Source: UBA668 sp031413415 (lineage in GTDB: Bacteria > Actinomycetota > Acidimicrobiia > Acidimicrobiales > Ilumatobacteraceae). From it: a stretch of 25,754 nucleotides of DNA. How positions within the stretch are numbered: the first letter of the stretch is position 1; each line of letters begins with the position of its first letter. Shown one piece after another: positions 17,162-25,754 of this stretch. The notes beneath the pieces were generated by a model that did no database searches, was not told the origin of the DNA, and saw only the letters and a program-made list of their open reading frames with translations. Location of the stretch: contig JANOET010000311.1 in NCBI GenBank assembly GCA_031413415.1, positions 1-25,754 on the forward strand. Reading direction: 5' to 3'. The position numbers and the translations under genes are program-made.

Positions 17162-20100
17162 ATGAAGCGGGCTCGTGTGATCAGCCTGATGGTGGCCGTC
17201 TCTGTTCTGGTTGGCGAGGTGGCATTGGTTCCGTCGAACCCGGTGTCGGCCGGCCCGGCGCCGACCGTCGAGGCACCTGTCGCTCCCGCTTCGGTGCCCG
17301 TGTCCTCGGAGCCGCCGGCTGCGGGCCAGTCGACTGCAGGGACGCCGGACGCGTCTGCTGTGCGTGCGCCGGTCAACTTGAGCACTCCCACGGAGACGTC
17401 GTCGCAGCCGAACGCCGGACCGGACTCGAACGCGGTCGCCGCTCCTGGCATGCCTGCCGCCAGGACGCTGACGGGTTTCGACGCGAAGACCTCGGTCGAA
17501 GAACTGGATCTGCGCACGCAGTTCTCGAAGACGTACCGCAACGTGGATGGGACCGAGACGCTGGTTCAGTCGTCGGCACCAGTGCACTACCGAACGAGTT
17601 CGGGTAGTTGGGCCGACGTCGACAACCGGGTGGTCCGCGACGGTCTCGGGCGGTTGACGAACGCAGCGAACGACTGGTCGGTCACGTTCGAGCCGATGAC
17701 ATCCGGCAAGGGTGTCGGGATCACGACCGCCGACGGCAATGTCCGATTCGTCGGAGAGGGCGCAGCAGCTGTCACGCCGACGGTGGAGCCCGACGGCGAG
17801 TCCGTGCGCTATCCGAACGTGTATCCCGGGATGGACATCGTGTATCGGGTCACCGGCGGTGGTGTCGAGGAACTTCTCGTGTTGAAGCAGCCGACGGCGA
17901 CTCCCGCAGTGTCGTTCCGTTTCGACGGCTTGAACCTCGACATGGCTCCCGGCCAGTTGAAGGGTCGGGGCACGTCCAAGCTCGCCAAGCGGCTGACGGT
18001 GAGCGCGCCGGAGACGTTCGACTCGGCGGGTAAGCCGGTCGATGTCGCCCAGCAGGTGTTCACGGTCGCCGACATCACCACCGGGTCGTCGCGCGTGAAA
18101 GTCGGCATGAGTGGCACGGCGGTCGCAGCGACACCGGCCGCGAGGTTTCCGTTGACGGTCGACCCGAACGTGTCGCTGACACCGTCGACGATGACGGCGT
18201 ACGCGAATTACACGAACAACGGGACGTCCTATGCGACGTACAGCGACGGCTACGCCCGTGTCGGCAATCCGTATCTGAGCTCGACGTCGACGGTTCGGTG
18301 GCGAACTGCGCTGCAGATCGATTACAACCTGCTGTGGAACTCGAGCATCACCGCCGCGACGTTGACGACCAACGTGGTCGACGGGACGACGAACGGGGCT
18401 CGTTCGCTGAAGGTGTTCTGGGGAAGCCAGATGGGCTTCCACTACTCGGTCGCTCCGCGTAGCTACAACCAGACCTCACCACCGGCAGCAGCGGCGACAT
18501 CCGGGTGGACCAAGCCCTATCTGGTCGACACGATCAGCGCCGGCGTCGAGAACCTCACCGGCAGCAACCTGAAGTTCCTGTACAACAACTTCACCCGGCT
18601 GAACGTCCCGATCACCAGCGGAACATTGCTGCTGCAGGGTGACGAGTCCGCGGCGTACACGATGAAGAAGTTCACCGTGTCACTGTCACTGACCTTCAAC
18701 CGTTGGCCCGCCACCCCGACCGCAACGGTGTCGACCGGCAAGCGGCCGCTCGTGTTCGGCCCCGCATCGGGCACGGACCCTGACAGCGACGCGCTGCAGT
18801 TCCGCTACCGGTACTGGGACGACGTCAACGCCAACGGCGTCGTCGACACATACGAGTCCGGCTGGACCGCATGGGGCACCGGCGCAGGCAACACGACGGT
18901 CGCTCTCCCCGCAGCGTGGACCGGCGACCAGATCCGCACCTACGTCGATTCTTGGGACGGCATCCTCTTCGCCGGCGAGTATCACGTGTCGACCAAGGAG
19001 TTCGCCCTCCAGACCGTGGTGAACACTGCCCCACCAACCCCGACTCTCGTGTCCCCGGCTACTGGGACGCAGCAACATCCGCTGACGGTGGCGTTGACGG
19101 CTGCGACGGTCACCGACGCCAACGCCGATGCCTTGACGTACACGTTCTTCCGTTGCACGGACGCGACGTGCAGCACTGGTCGCACCTACCTGACTGGCAC
19201 CCCGACCGTGACCGGCAGCCAGGTGTCGCAGACCGTCACCTTCACGACCTCGTTCTACGGACAGCAGATCTTCTGGGGTGTGGAGGTGAGCGACTCGGTC
19301 GCTGTCGTGCGAAGCGCGACCCGGTCGATCACGTTCACCAACGCACCGCCGATCGCAACGAACGTCACCCCAGTTGACGGCGCCAATCTGTTGTTCACTC
19401 CTGCCGGCGCGACCGGGAACCCGCTGCCGAAGCTGACCGCGGTGGTCTCCGACACCGATGACCTGACGATCAACTTCCAGTTCCAGATCACCCCGGTCGA
19501 CGGCTCCGGCGTACTGGTCACCTCACCGTACGCATCGGTGACACAGGCTTCGCTCGGGACCCCGACGCAGGTGCAGTTCCAGCTCCCCGCTTGGCTGGAG
19601 AGCTCAAAGGGCTACCGGTGGACAGTGCTCGTCAACGACACCGCCGCCGGCTCAGGAGCGTCACCGATCTCGACGTTGACGACACGCTCACGTCTCGGCA
19701 ACGACCCCGTCGCACCGATGCAATCGGTCGGCGGCGCACAGATCAACCTCGCCACCGGCAACATCGTCGTCTCCGCAGGCGGCGGCAAGAGCATTGCCAC
19801 CGTCGGCGGACCCCTCTCGGTCGGGTTCACCTACAACTCGCAGGACACCTCGACGTTGGGCATGCGCGGCACCTACTACGTCGACGGGAACGGCAACCAC
19901 GCCCCCGACCCCGGTGAAGAGCGGCTCATCCGCACAGACCCGTACCCGGCGTTCAACTGGGACGTGAAGTCCCCAGCCGAGACGCTGCCGGCCGACTTCG
20001 AGGTCCGCTGGGAGAGCGCGCTGCTCGCTCCGGTTGATGGCGACTGGCAGTTCGCCGTCGAACATGACGAGCACGCCGACGTTGCCATCTCGATGGACGG

Positions 20101-23100
20101 TGGCCCGTTCCAGACCGTCTACACGAGCGACAACCCGGTGTCGACGGGTGCGGCCGACGTCTTCGCGACCGCTTCACCGACCACGATCACCAGCGCCAAC
20201 CGGGTCAAGATTCGCGTCAACTACCGCGACACATCCGGCACCGCGTTCGTCGGGCTTCGCGCCCAAGTGTCGAACTCGACGTCGAACGGCGAGTACGCGC
20301 TGTCGAACACGTGGTTCACCCCGAACGACTCCCGCTCGTTGCCGACCGGTTGGACCTTCTCTGCAGACTCCGGCGTCGACCCTGCGTGGGCGTCGAGCCG
20401 ACTGAACGGCGACAACCTCACCCTCACCACCGTCGACGGCAGCACTATCATCTGGCGGCGAACCACCACCGCAACCGGCACCGCGTGGACCACCCCGGAC
20501 GAAACCGACGACGTCGTCACCGTCAACCCCGACGGCACCGTGATCGTGCTCGGCAGCGACGGCCTCACCTACCGGTTCGCCGTCGACGGACACCTCGACG
20601 ACGTTGCCACCACCGCAGATGACCTCCAACCCGCTGGCGGACGACGGGTCTATGCGAGCGGTGGATCGGATCCGAGTCTTCCGCTCAAACTGACCCGGCT
20701 CGAGGACCGACTCGCAACCACCCGGGCGATCAACCTGTTCTACAACCAGACCGGACTGAACAGCGGCTGCGCCACACCACCCGCCGGATACGACACCGCG
20801 CCACCAGCCGGGATGCTGTGCGCAATCGCCTACCCGGACGGCACAGCCACCTACCTCTACTATCAACAAGGGCTGCTCGCCCGAATCTCCGACCCGGGCG
20901 ACGAAACCGGCATCGGGATGGCAGCAGCCCCCGAAGGCCGCGCTGTCACCGACTTCGTATGGACTCAGGGACGACTCAGCTCGTTCCGCACCCCATCGAA
21001 CTCCGACCGAGTCAACGCCCAAGCCCTCACCCCGTCCCCGATCCCCACGGCCCAACAGATTCCCCAGCAAGACCTCGACACCGAGTTTGCCTGGACACCC
21101 GCCGGCAACCAGCTCACCGTCACCTTGCCGAGGCCGAACGCCAACGACCCACGTCCGGCGACCACGATCGCCTTCACCCCGCCGACGGCCACCGTCCGAC
21201 CGGCAGGAATGACGGTCGATGCACGCGAGGTCCGCTTCGACGCCGCAGGCCGGACCACGAAGGACATCGACGCCGTCCGGCGCTCCACCGACTACACGTG
21301 GGCAACGAACAGCGACATGCTGCTCAAGACCGTCAGCGGCGGCCGCACGAGCAGCACCGTCTACGACTCGCAATGGCACCCGACCGACACCTACGGCCCC
21401 GCTGCGAACTCGTGCTTCACGACGACCCCGCCCCCCGTCGGTACCGAGTACACCTCCTACCCGCCGGTCGCTGCCTGCGCGAACGCAATGCCGCACAGCC
21501 GTACTGAGTACGACCACAACATCCAAGGCCTCCAGGGCGCCTACACCGCCACCGCCGGTACCCCGATGCCGAACACCAGCCACGCAATGGGCCCCAACGC
21601 CCAAGGCAACGTCGACTACACCTGGACCGGCGCCCCGACCGGCCTGACCACCGTCGACAACTGGACCGCCACGTTCACCGGCAACATCATCCCGACAACG
21701 ACGGGCAGCTACGCGTTCCGGCTCACCGCCGGCGCCACCGACACCGCAACCCTGTACGTCGATGACGTTGCAATGGTCAAGGTCCAACCCGGCGCCAGCG
21801 ATCTCGCCGCAGGCGCGGTCAGCCTCACCGCCGGCACCGTCCACCGGGTCCGCATCGCCTACACGGCCGGCACCGGTACCTCCACCCTCAAGCTCGGATG
21901 GACACCCAACGGCGGCACGCTCACCTACGCGCTGGGCGCCCAGCTCAAGCCCGGGTTCTGGTACGCCACCCGCACCACCATCGATGACACCACCGGCAGC
22001 ACACAGATCCCGGCGACACACGTCACCGAAACGCGCTACAACGATGGCATCGACCCTGTCTACGGCATCGCCTCGACCACCGTCGAAGACCCCAACGGAC
22101 TCGCGCTCACCACACGCGAAACCTACGAGCCCGTCGGCGCTAACTCGCTGCTGCGGCGCACTCGGCGCACGCTGCCCGCCTACGCCGCGAACGTCAACCC
22201 GGACAACTCGACGAACTACGACTACTACGCAGCCAACGCCGCCGTCGCCAACCCGTGCGTGGCCGGCTCACCTGCGGTGGATCAAGCCCGACTTCCGTCG
22301 ACCACCACCAGCGCCAAGGCCGCAGACGGCACGACCATCGGCACCGTCACCGTGTACGACATTCTCGGACGCCCGGTCGCCAGCCGCTACGCCGACGCCA
22401 CCGCGTGGACCTGCACCACCTACGACGCCCGAGGCCGCGTCACCGCCGTGTCCATCCCGGCGAACGCGACCACACCCAACGGCCGCACAATCACCACCAC
22501 CTACGCCGTCGCCGGAGACCCCTACACCACCGCCACCACCGACGGCACCGGCACCACCCTCCCAACGACCACCGTCGACGCACTCGGCCGCGCCGTCACC
22601 ACCGTCGACGTCTGGGGCGTCACCACCACCACCAGCTACGACCGAATCGGACGCACTAGCAATGAAGTCACCGCTATCGCCAGTCCGTCCTACAGCTCGA
22701 CCACCGAATACACCTGGGACGACGCCGGGCGACAGACCACACAGACGCTCGACGGCAAAACCATCGCGCAACTCACCTACCGCTCCGACACCGCACCCCT
22801 CGACCCAGGCGTCCTCGAGACCGTCACCTACCCCGCCGCCGGGACCTCAACCGCCGGCAACGGGACCAAGGGCACCTTCACCTACGACAACCTCGGAAGA
22901 ATCGCCGGACTCGCATGGGAAGGCCCGGGCGGCACCCCCATCACCAGCGACACCGTCACCCGTGCCCTCGGCGGCAACATCCTCACCGACACCATCGACG
23001 GTGCCCTCGCCTGGACCTACACCTACGACAGTGTCAGCCGGCTCACCCGGGCAGTCGGGTCAGGACACGACTACCAGTACGGCTTCGCCAACACCATCGG

Positions 23101-24310
23101 CTGCACCGTGAACCCAAGCCTTAACACGGTGACCAACACCGCTGCGGGAGCGAACTCGAACCGCGCCACGCTCACCGACAACGCCAGCCCGGTCGCCGCC
23201 TACTGTTACGACCAAGCCGACCGGCTTCTCGCCACGAGCCAAGCCGGCTACACCGGCGCCATCAACTACGACGCCCACGGCAACACCACACTGCTCGCTG
23301 GCGACACATCGATCTACGATTACGCCAACCGCCACATGAGCACCCAACACGGCGCCACCCTGGTCACGTACACCCGAGACAGCAGCGACGCCATCGTCGC
23401 CCGGGTCGACACCAGCGACGCCAGCAACATCCGCTACGGCGACAACGGTCTCGTCATGACAACCGCGAACACCGTCACCGAACGAACCCTCACCCTGCCC
23501 GGCGGAACACTCCTTACCCAACGGTCCAGCGGCGACATCTGGTCCTACCCCAACGTCCACGGTGACATCGCGGCGACCTGTACAAGTGCCGGGGTCAAGC
23601 AGGGCCTGACGTTCCGGTTCGACCCATTCGGTGGTGTCAGCCTGTTGCCTGATAACTCAGCGGGCAACCTTGACTTCGGCTGGGCCGGACAGGTTGGCAA
23701 GGGTGCAGAGCACTCGCCCGATCTTGCCGCAGTTATCGAGATGGGATCCCGTGTCTACAGCCCTCAACTGGGACGCTTTGAGGCGGTCGATCCGATCGAG
23801 GGTGGCACTCCCAACAGCTACACGTATCCCAACGACCCCATCAACGACAGCGATCTGAACGGGAACATCTGCTGGAGTTGCGCTGTTCGTCACGTGGCAA
23901 ATGCAGCGAAGGCTGTCGTAACAAACCCAGTGTTCCAGGTGGTCGCGACTGTCGCAGCGTGCTTCACACCGGCTTGCACCGCCGTGGCGGCCGGCTTCGC
24001 CGCGGTGAACACCTACACCCGCGTTCAAAGGAGGGGCGGCTGGTCGAAGGCGGTCCGAAGTGGATCGTTCTGGGCTGCTACGGCTCTCGACGTGGCAACC
24101 GTGTTCGTGCCACGCGTGGTTCCCGTGAGTTCGGTTGTGGCGGATGAGTCGGTGGCTGCCATGTCGCGATATGGCCGACCGATCAAGTCGGCGGCAGGAT
24201 TCCTCACGAGTCGGGCTAGGAGTTGGACAGCGTTGACCAATTTGGTGAAGGTCAGTGCGGTTGGTTCGGCGCGCTACTCTGCATGCCGGGGACTGCGAAT
24301 GGGTTGCTGA
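17162..24310 (+). CDS. secreted RHS/YD-repeat protein with DNRLRE-like and PA14-like domains and variable C-terminal tip
   Basis: This 2382-aa giant has a Sec signal peptide (MKRARVISLMVAVSVLVGEV, cleavage near VSA-GP) and a Pro/Ala/Ser linker to about residue 100. A beta region follows to 340, then a DNRLRE-like module (340-510, with RVGNPYLSSTSTVRWRTALQ) and fibronectin-like domains (about 515-840). The RHS shell begins at about 843 (INLATGNIVVSAGGG). A PA14-like domain (about 900-1037, LRIRTDPYPAFNW-type) and a second (about 1480-1593, with TATLYVDDV) are inserted. YD repeats (YDARGRV, YDRIGRT, YDNLGRI, YDSVSRL) run to about 2150. The core ends in LGRFEAVDPIEGG and DPINDSDLNG (2203-2234), leaving a 148-residue tip. 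By family, such shells encase and release a C-terminal toxin; here the tip matches nothing I know. GGGAGG is five bases before the ATG. Confidence 0.93.
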   Translation: MKRARVISLMVAVSVLVGEVALVPSNPVSAGPAPTVEAPVAPASVPVSSEPPAAGQSTAGTPDASAVRAPVNLSTPTETSSQPNAGPDSNAVAAPGMPAARTLTGFDAKTSVEELDLRTQFSKTYRNVDGTETLVQSSAPVHYRTSSGSWADVDNRVVRDGLGRLTNAANDWSVTFEPMTSGKGVGITTADGNVRFVGEGAAAVTPTVEPDGESVRYPNVYPGMDIVYRVTGGGVEELLVLKQPTATPAVSFRFDGLNLDMAPGQLKGRGTSKLAKRLTVSAPETFDSAGKPVDVAQQVFTVADITTGSSRVKVGMSGTAVAATPAARFPLTVDPNVSLTPSTMTAYANYTNNGTSYATYSDGYARVGNPYLSSTSTVRWRTALQIDYNLLWNSSITAATLTTNVVDGTTNGARSLKVFWGSQMGFHYSVAPRSYNQTSPPAAAATSGWTKPYLVDTISAGVENLTGSNLKFLYNNFTRLNVPITSGTLLLQGDESAAYTMKKFTVSLSLTFNRWPATPTATVSTGKRPLVFGPASGTDPDSDALQFRYRYWDDVNANGVVDTYESGWTAWGTGAGNTTVALPAAWTGDQIRTYVDSWDGILFAGEYHVSTKEFALQTVVNTAPPTPTLVSPATGTQQHPLTVALTAATVTDANADALTYTFFRCTDATCSTGRTYLTGTPTVTGSQVSQTVTFTTSFYGQQIFWGVEVSDSVAVVRSATRSITFTNAPPIATNVTPVDGANLLFTPAGATGNPLPKLTAVVSDTDDLTINFQFQITPVDGSGVLVTSPYASVTQASLGTPTQVQFQLPAWLESSKGYRWTVLVNDTAAGSGASPISTLTTRSRLGNDPVAPMQSVGGAQINLATGNIVVSAGGGKSIATVGGPLSVGFTYNSQDTSTLGMRGTYYVDGNGNHAPDPGEERLIRTDPYPAFNWDVKSPAETLPADFEVRWESALLAPVDGDWQFAVEHDEHADVAISMDGGPFQTVYTSDNPVSTGAADVFATASPTTITSANRVKIRVNYRDTSGTAFVGLRAQVSNSTSNGEYALSNTWFTPNDSRSLPTGWTFSADSGVDPAWASSRLNGDNLTLTTVDGSTIIWRRTTTATGTAWTTPDETDDVVTVNPDGTVIVLGSDGLTYRFAVDGHLDDVATTADDLQPAGGRRVYASGGSDPSLPLKLTRLEDRLATTRAINLFYNQTGLNSGCATPPAGYDTAPPAGMLCAIAYPDGTATYLYYQQGLLARISDPGDETGIGMAAAPEGRAVTDFVWTQGRLSSFRTPSNSDRVNAQALTPSPIPTAQQIPQQDLDTEFAWTPAGNQLTVTLPRPNANDPRPATTIAFTPPTATVRPAGMTVDAREVRFDAAGRTTKDIDAVRRSTDYTWATNSDMLLKTVSGGRTSSTVYDSQWHPTDTYGPAANSCFTTTPPPVGTEYTSYPPVAACANAMPHSRTEYDHNIQGLQGAYTATAGTPMPNTSHAMGPNAQGNVDYTWTGAPTGLTTVDNWTATFTGNIIPTTTGSYAFRLTAGATDTATLYVDDVAMVKVQPGASDLAAGAVSLTAGTVHRVRIAYTAGTGTSTLKLGWTPNGGTLTYALGAQLKPGFWYATRTTIDDTTGSTQIPATHVTETRYNDGIDPVYGIASTTVEDPNGLALTTRETYEPVGANSLLRRTRRTLPAYAANVNPDNSTNYDYYAANAAVANPCVAGSPAVDQARLPSTTTSAKAADGTTIGTVTVYDILGRPVASRYADATAWTCTTYDARGRVTAVSIPANATTPNGRTITTTYAVAGDPYTTATTDGTGTTLPTTTVDALGRAVTTVDVWGVTTTTSYDRIGRTSNEVTAIASPSYSSTTEYTWDDAGRQTTQTLDGKTIAQLTYRSDTAPLDPGVLETVTYPAAGTSTAGNGTKGTFTYDNLGRIAGLAWEGPGGTPITSDTVTRALGGNILTDTIDGALAWTYTYDSVSRLTRAVGSGHDYQYGFANTIGCTVNPSLNTVTNTAAGANSNRATLTDNASPVAAYCYDQADRLLATSQAGYTGAINYDAHGNTTLLAGDTSIYDYANRHMSTQHGATLVTYTRDSSDAIVARVDTSDASNIRYGDNGLVMTTANTVTERTLTLPGGTLLTQRSSGDIWSYPNVHGDIAATCTSAGVKQGLTFRFDPFGGVSLLPDNSAGNLDFGWAGQVGKGAEHSPDLAAVIEMGSRVYSPQLGRFEAVDPIEGGTPNSYTYPNDPINDSDLNGNICWSCAVRHVANAAKAVVTNPVFQVVATVAACFTPACTAVAAGFAAVNTYTRVQRRGGWSKAVRSGSFWAATALDVATVFVPRVVPVSSVVADESVAAMSRYGRPIKSAAGFLTSRARSWTALTNLVKVSAVGSARYSACRGLRMGC

Positions 24311-24311
24311 G

Positions 24312-24794
24312 ATGAAGATTGCTTCTCGCGATATAGCGCTTGGATACCTACCTGGCTACGTCGTCATTAGCCTTCTTCTGTCTGGCCTGACGTGGTTCAT
24401 CCTCGACGGGGCCGGCGCACCGTCTGCGTTCGCTTTAGGTCTCGCTGTACTTGCTGGTGGTGGCCTACTTGCCATCCTCGTTCTACGCACACTGTCGGTA
24501 GCGTTTACTTACAACGGAGGCATGGTTGTTGTGCGGAACATCGTGCGAACGTACCGGCTGAATGATGTAGAGCCCGTCCTCATTACGGCCGCTGCTCAGC
24601 GATCTGGGCGGCATCAATTCGCCGTTCTTTGGTTCATGGCGTCGAAGAAGCTCTACTCCATCAATGTCCTTGCCATGTCGGTGGATGATCTTCGAGCAAT
24701 TCCAGAGTTAGGCGCTGTCGAAGCTCGCAGGAATGTGGCCACGGGAGTCCTGATCTCGCCTCCGATTTCTCGTAAGCGACTTCCCACGTGTTGA
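24312..24794 (+). CDS. two-helix membrane protein with bacterial PH-like domain, candidate immunity protein
   Basis: The 160-aa protein has two adjacent membrane helices (YLPGYVVISLLLSGLTWFIL, residues 11-30, and LGLAVLAGGGLLAILVL, about 41-57). A cytoplasmic domain follows with YNGGMVVVRNIVRTYRLNDV, then a strand FAVLWFMASKKLYSINVLAM and a final helix. The 'G..VRN..RTYR....V' block resembles bacterial PH-like domains of the bPH_6 type found in small actinobacterial membrane proteins. The ATG lies one base after the RHS stop (TGAGATG), so the two are co-translated, the standard place for the immunity gene of a polymorphic toxin. Its lower G/C and relaxed wobble match the RHS tip. An upstream GTG/ATG inside the RHS end is possible but less likely. 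The immunity role is inference. Confidence 0.65.
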   Translation: MKIASRDIALGYLPGYVVISLLLSGLTWFILDGAGAPSAFALGLAVLAGGGLLAILVLRTLSVAFTYNGGMVVVRNIVRTYRLNDVEPVLITAAAQRSGRHQFAVLWFMASKKLYSINVLAMSVDDLRAIPELGAVEARRNVATGVLISPPISRKRLPTC

Positions 24795-24844
24795 CCTGAC
24801 GTCGACGAAATGCAGAACACAGTGGTTGCAGCGTGAGCCATCGA

Positions 24845-25549
24845 CTAGCGAGCCGGCACTGCCGATGACGGCGGGTACTCCAGCGCTTGGAGGAGCGCGT
24901 CTTCGTGTTGGGGGAAGAGGTGGTCGACATTTTCATGGATCACCGTGCCGTTGAGCACCACTTTGATGAAGCGGGCCGACGCGGTCTTCTTGCCGGCGGC
25001 ATCGAAGCGGGGTGCCTGGAAAACAATCTGCAGCCGCTGCCACAATCCGGGCGCACGGCAGGCGTTGGTCCTGGGTGCAACTCCGCCGACCTCTTCCTGT
25101 CCTTTGCCGCGGGCGGCCTCCCAACGGTGGTAGATGCCTCCACCGTCCCCCGGTTTGGGCTGCTGTATCCGCCAGCTGTCCAACAGCTGCACTTCGTAGC
25201 GGCCCATCAAATAAACTCCCGAATTAGCTCCCGGCGGCAGGAGAAACTCCAAGTCGACCTCGAGGTCGCCGTGTTCCCACGCGGAAAGGAGATGTGCCCG
25301 ATTGGTTTTGTCCGGGAGGTTCACAATCAGGCCGTTGCCTGGTGTGGTCGTCAGGACTTTGTCGCGCCGCGGATCGCCGGTGAGGGCGGACGCCGTCTGC
25401 CAATTCTTTCCAGTCGGCCGAAAATCGGTCAGCGCGGTCATGCTCGACTCCCCGGAGCTCAGCCGTTCCGCGGCACCGACGCGATAAGCCAACGACCAGA
25501 GACAACCAAGGGACAAAGCAATCCGCGCGAAACGTGAAAGAGGGGCCAT
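24845..25549 (-). CDS. DUF1080 (3-keto-disaccharide hydrolase-like) protein, C-terminally truncated
   Basis: The protein starts with a signal peptide (MAPLSRFARIALSLGCLWSL, cleavage after AAE or nearby). It has the DUF1080 concanavalin-like fold: LEVDLEFLLPPGANSGVYLM, GRYEVQLLDSW, GGIYHRWEAARGKG, RAPGLWQRLQIVFQAPRFD and FIKVVLNGTVIHENV. Members act on 3-keto-glycosides or bind sugars outside the cell. The usual last strands, with QGDHGPV and FRNI, are missing; instead about 30 unrelated residues lead to a TAG. The gene style is typical of Verrucomicrobiota and Planctomycetota and unlike the rest of the window. No ribosome site is visible upstream, though those phyla often lack one. It is convergent with the candidate immunity gene, 50 bases away. 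Confidence 0.82.
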   Translation of the reverse strand: MAPLSRFARIALSLGCLWSLAYRVGAAERLSSGESSMTALTDFRPTGKNWQTASALTGDPRRDKVLTTTPGNGLIVNLPDKTNRAHLLSAWEHGDLEVDLEFLLPPGANSGVYLMGRYEVQLLDSWRIQQPKPGDGGGIYHRWEAARGKGQEEVGGVAPRTNACRAPGLWQRLQIVFQAPRFDAAGKKTASARFIKVVLNGTVIHENVDHLFPQHEDALLQALEYPPSSAVPAR

Positions 25550-25754
25550 AGGGGAGGAAGCATACGGAGTTATTCAGCAGAACTTGGCAAATCCTCTGTC
25601 GCTCGAGGCGGGTGAACCGTTCAGCGCCGCGTTGCGGGTAAGGCACGGGTTCGGCGGATCTGGGCGGACGGGGTCCCAAGGGTCAAGCGACGCCAAGCCC
25701 TGCGGCCTCGACGAGGCCACCTACAACGATCCTCACGTTCGATCCTTGCTCACG
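25550..25754. other. window end, no assignable gene
   Basis: No recognisable coding sequence. On the minus strand a 23-codon open end (25683-25754, ending VVGGLVEAAGLGVA) could be the tail of a gene lying outside. It contains a 7-bp palindrome around 25711 (GGCCTCG-A-CGAGGCC). The evidence is too thin to call a gene. Confidence 0.35.

Noticed and set aside
16795..17541. Minus-strand frame upstream of and overlapping the start of the RHS gene
   Set aside because: It overlaps the clear signal peptide and linker of the RHS protein and is Ser/Thr/Arg-rich with no family pattern.
20174..22021. Open frame of over 600 codons on the minus strand inside the RHS gene
   Set aside because: The RHS frame on the plus strand is continuous with clear domains, and the antisense product is Gly/Val/Arg-rich shadow sequence.

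Overview
The window looks like chromosomal DNA of a high-GC actinomycete. Two things point there: the gene order recF - DUF721/DciA - gyrB - gyrA - TadE-like - DUF3566 - tRNA-Ile(GAT), which is the actinobacterial replication-origin neighbourhood, and the strong G/C bias at third codon positions. The style of the gyrase, DUF3566 and MobF proteins suggests an uncultured Acidimicrobiia-type lineage, but that class assignment is inference.

Region 1 (1-7041) is conserved core: the C-terminal part of RecF, a DciA-like DUF721 protein, both gyrase subunits (one base between the gyrB stop and the gyrA start), a small one-helix TadE-like protein, a DUF3566 membrane protein and a tRNA-Ile with encoded CCA. 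It maintains and initiates the chromosome (RecF, DciA-like, gyrase), with an envelope protein at its end.

Region 2 (7042-11141) begins directly after the tRNA, a typical integration site. It holds a terminator-like hairpin, a dense cluster of inverted repeats (7110-7204), an excisionase-type HTH protein and a 1092-aa MobF relaxase/helicase. No integrase or coupling protein is visible, so this looks like a decayed or minimal mobilizable element.

Region 3 (11203-14634, minus strand) is a compact, lower-GC operon: a secreted metzincin protease with a C-terminal beta domain, a large lipoprotein of unknown family, an atypical GNAT acyltransferase and an orphan acyl carrier protein, possibly followed by a 54-codon ORF. 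It has its own promoter-like sequence and an inverted repeat in its leader. This is the best candidate for an undescribed system.

Region 4 (14796-17161) is scrambled: a DUF6174-like lipoprotein with an odd in-frame upstream extension, a frameshifted ISL3-family transposase remnant, the C-terminal stub of an FtsX-type ABC permease, and about 470 bases with no convincing gene.

Region 5 (17162-24794) is a 2382-aa secreted RHS/YD-repeat protein with two PA14-like domains and a C-terminal tip whose codon usage differs from the rest. One base later comes a two-helix membrane protein with a PH-like domain, a candidate immunity partner.

Region 6 (24845-25754) carries a truncated, minus-strand DUF1080 gene of a style more common in Verrucomicrobiota and Planctomycetota. 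It is either a foreign acquisition or an assembly join near the contig edge.
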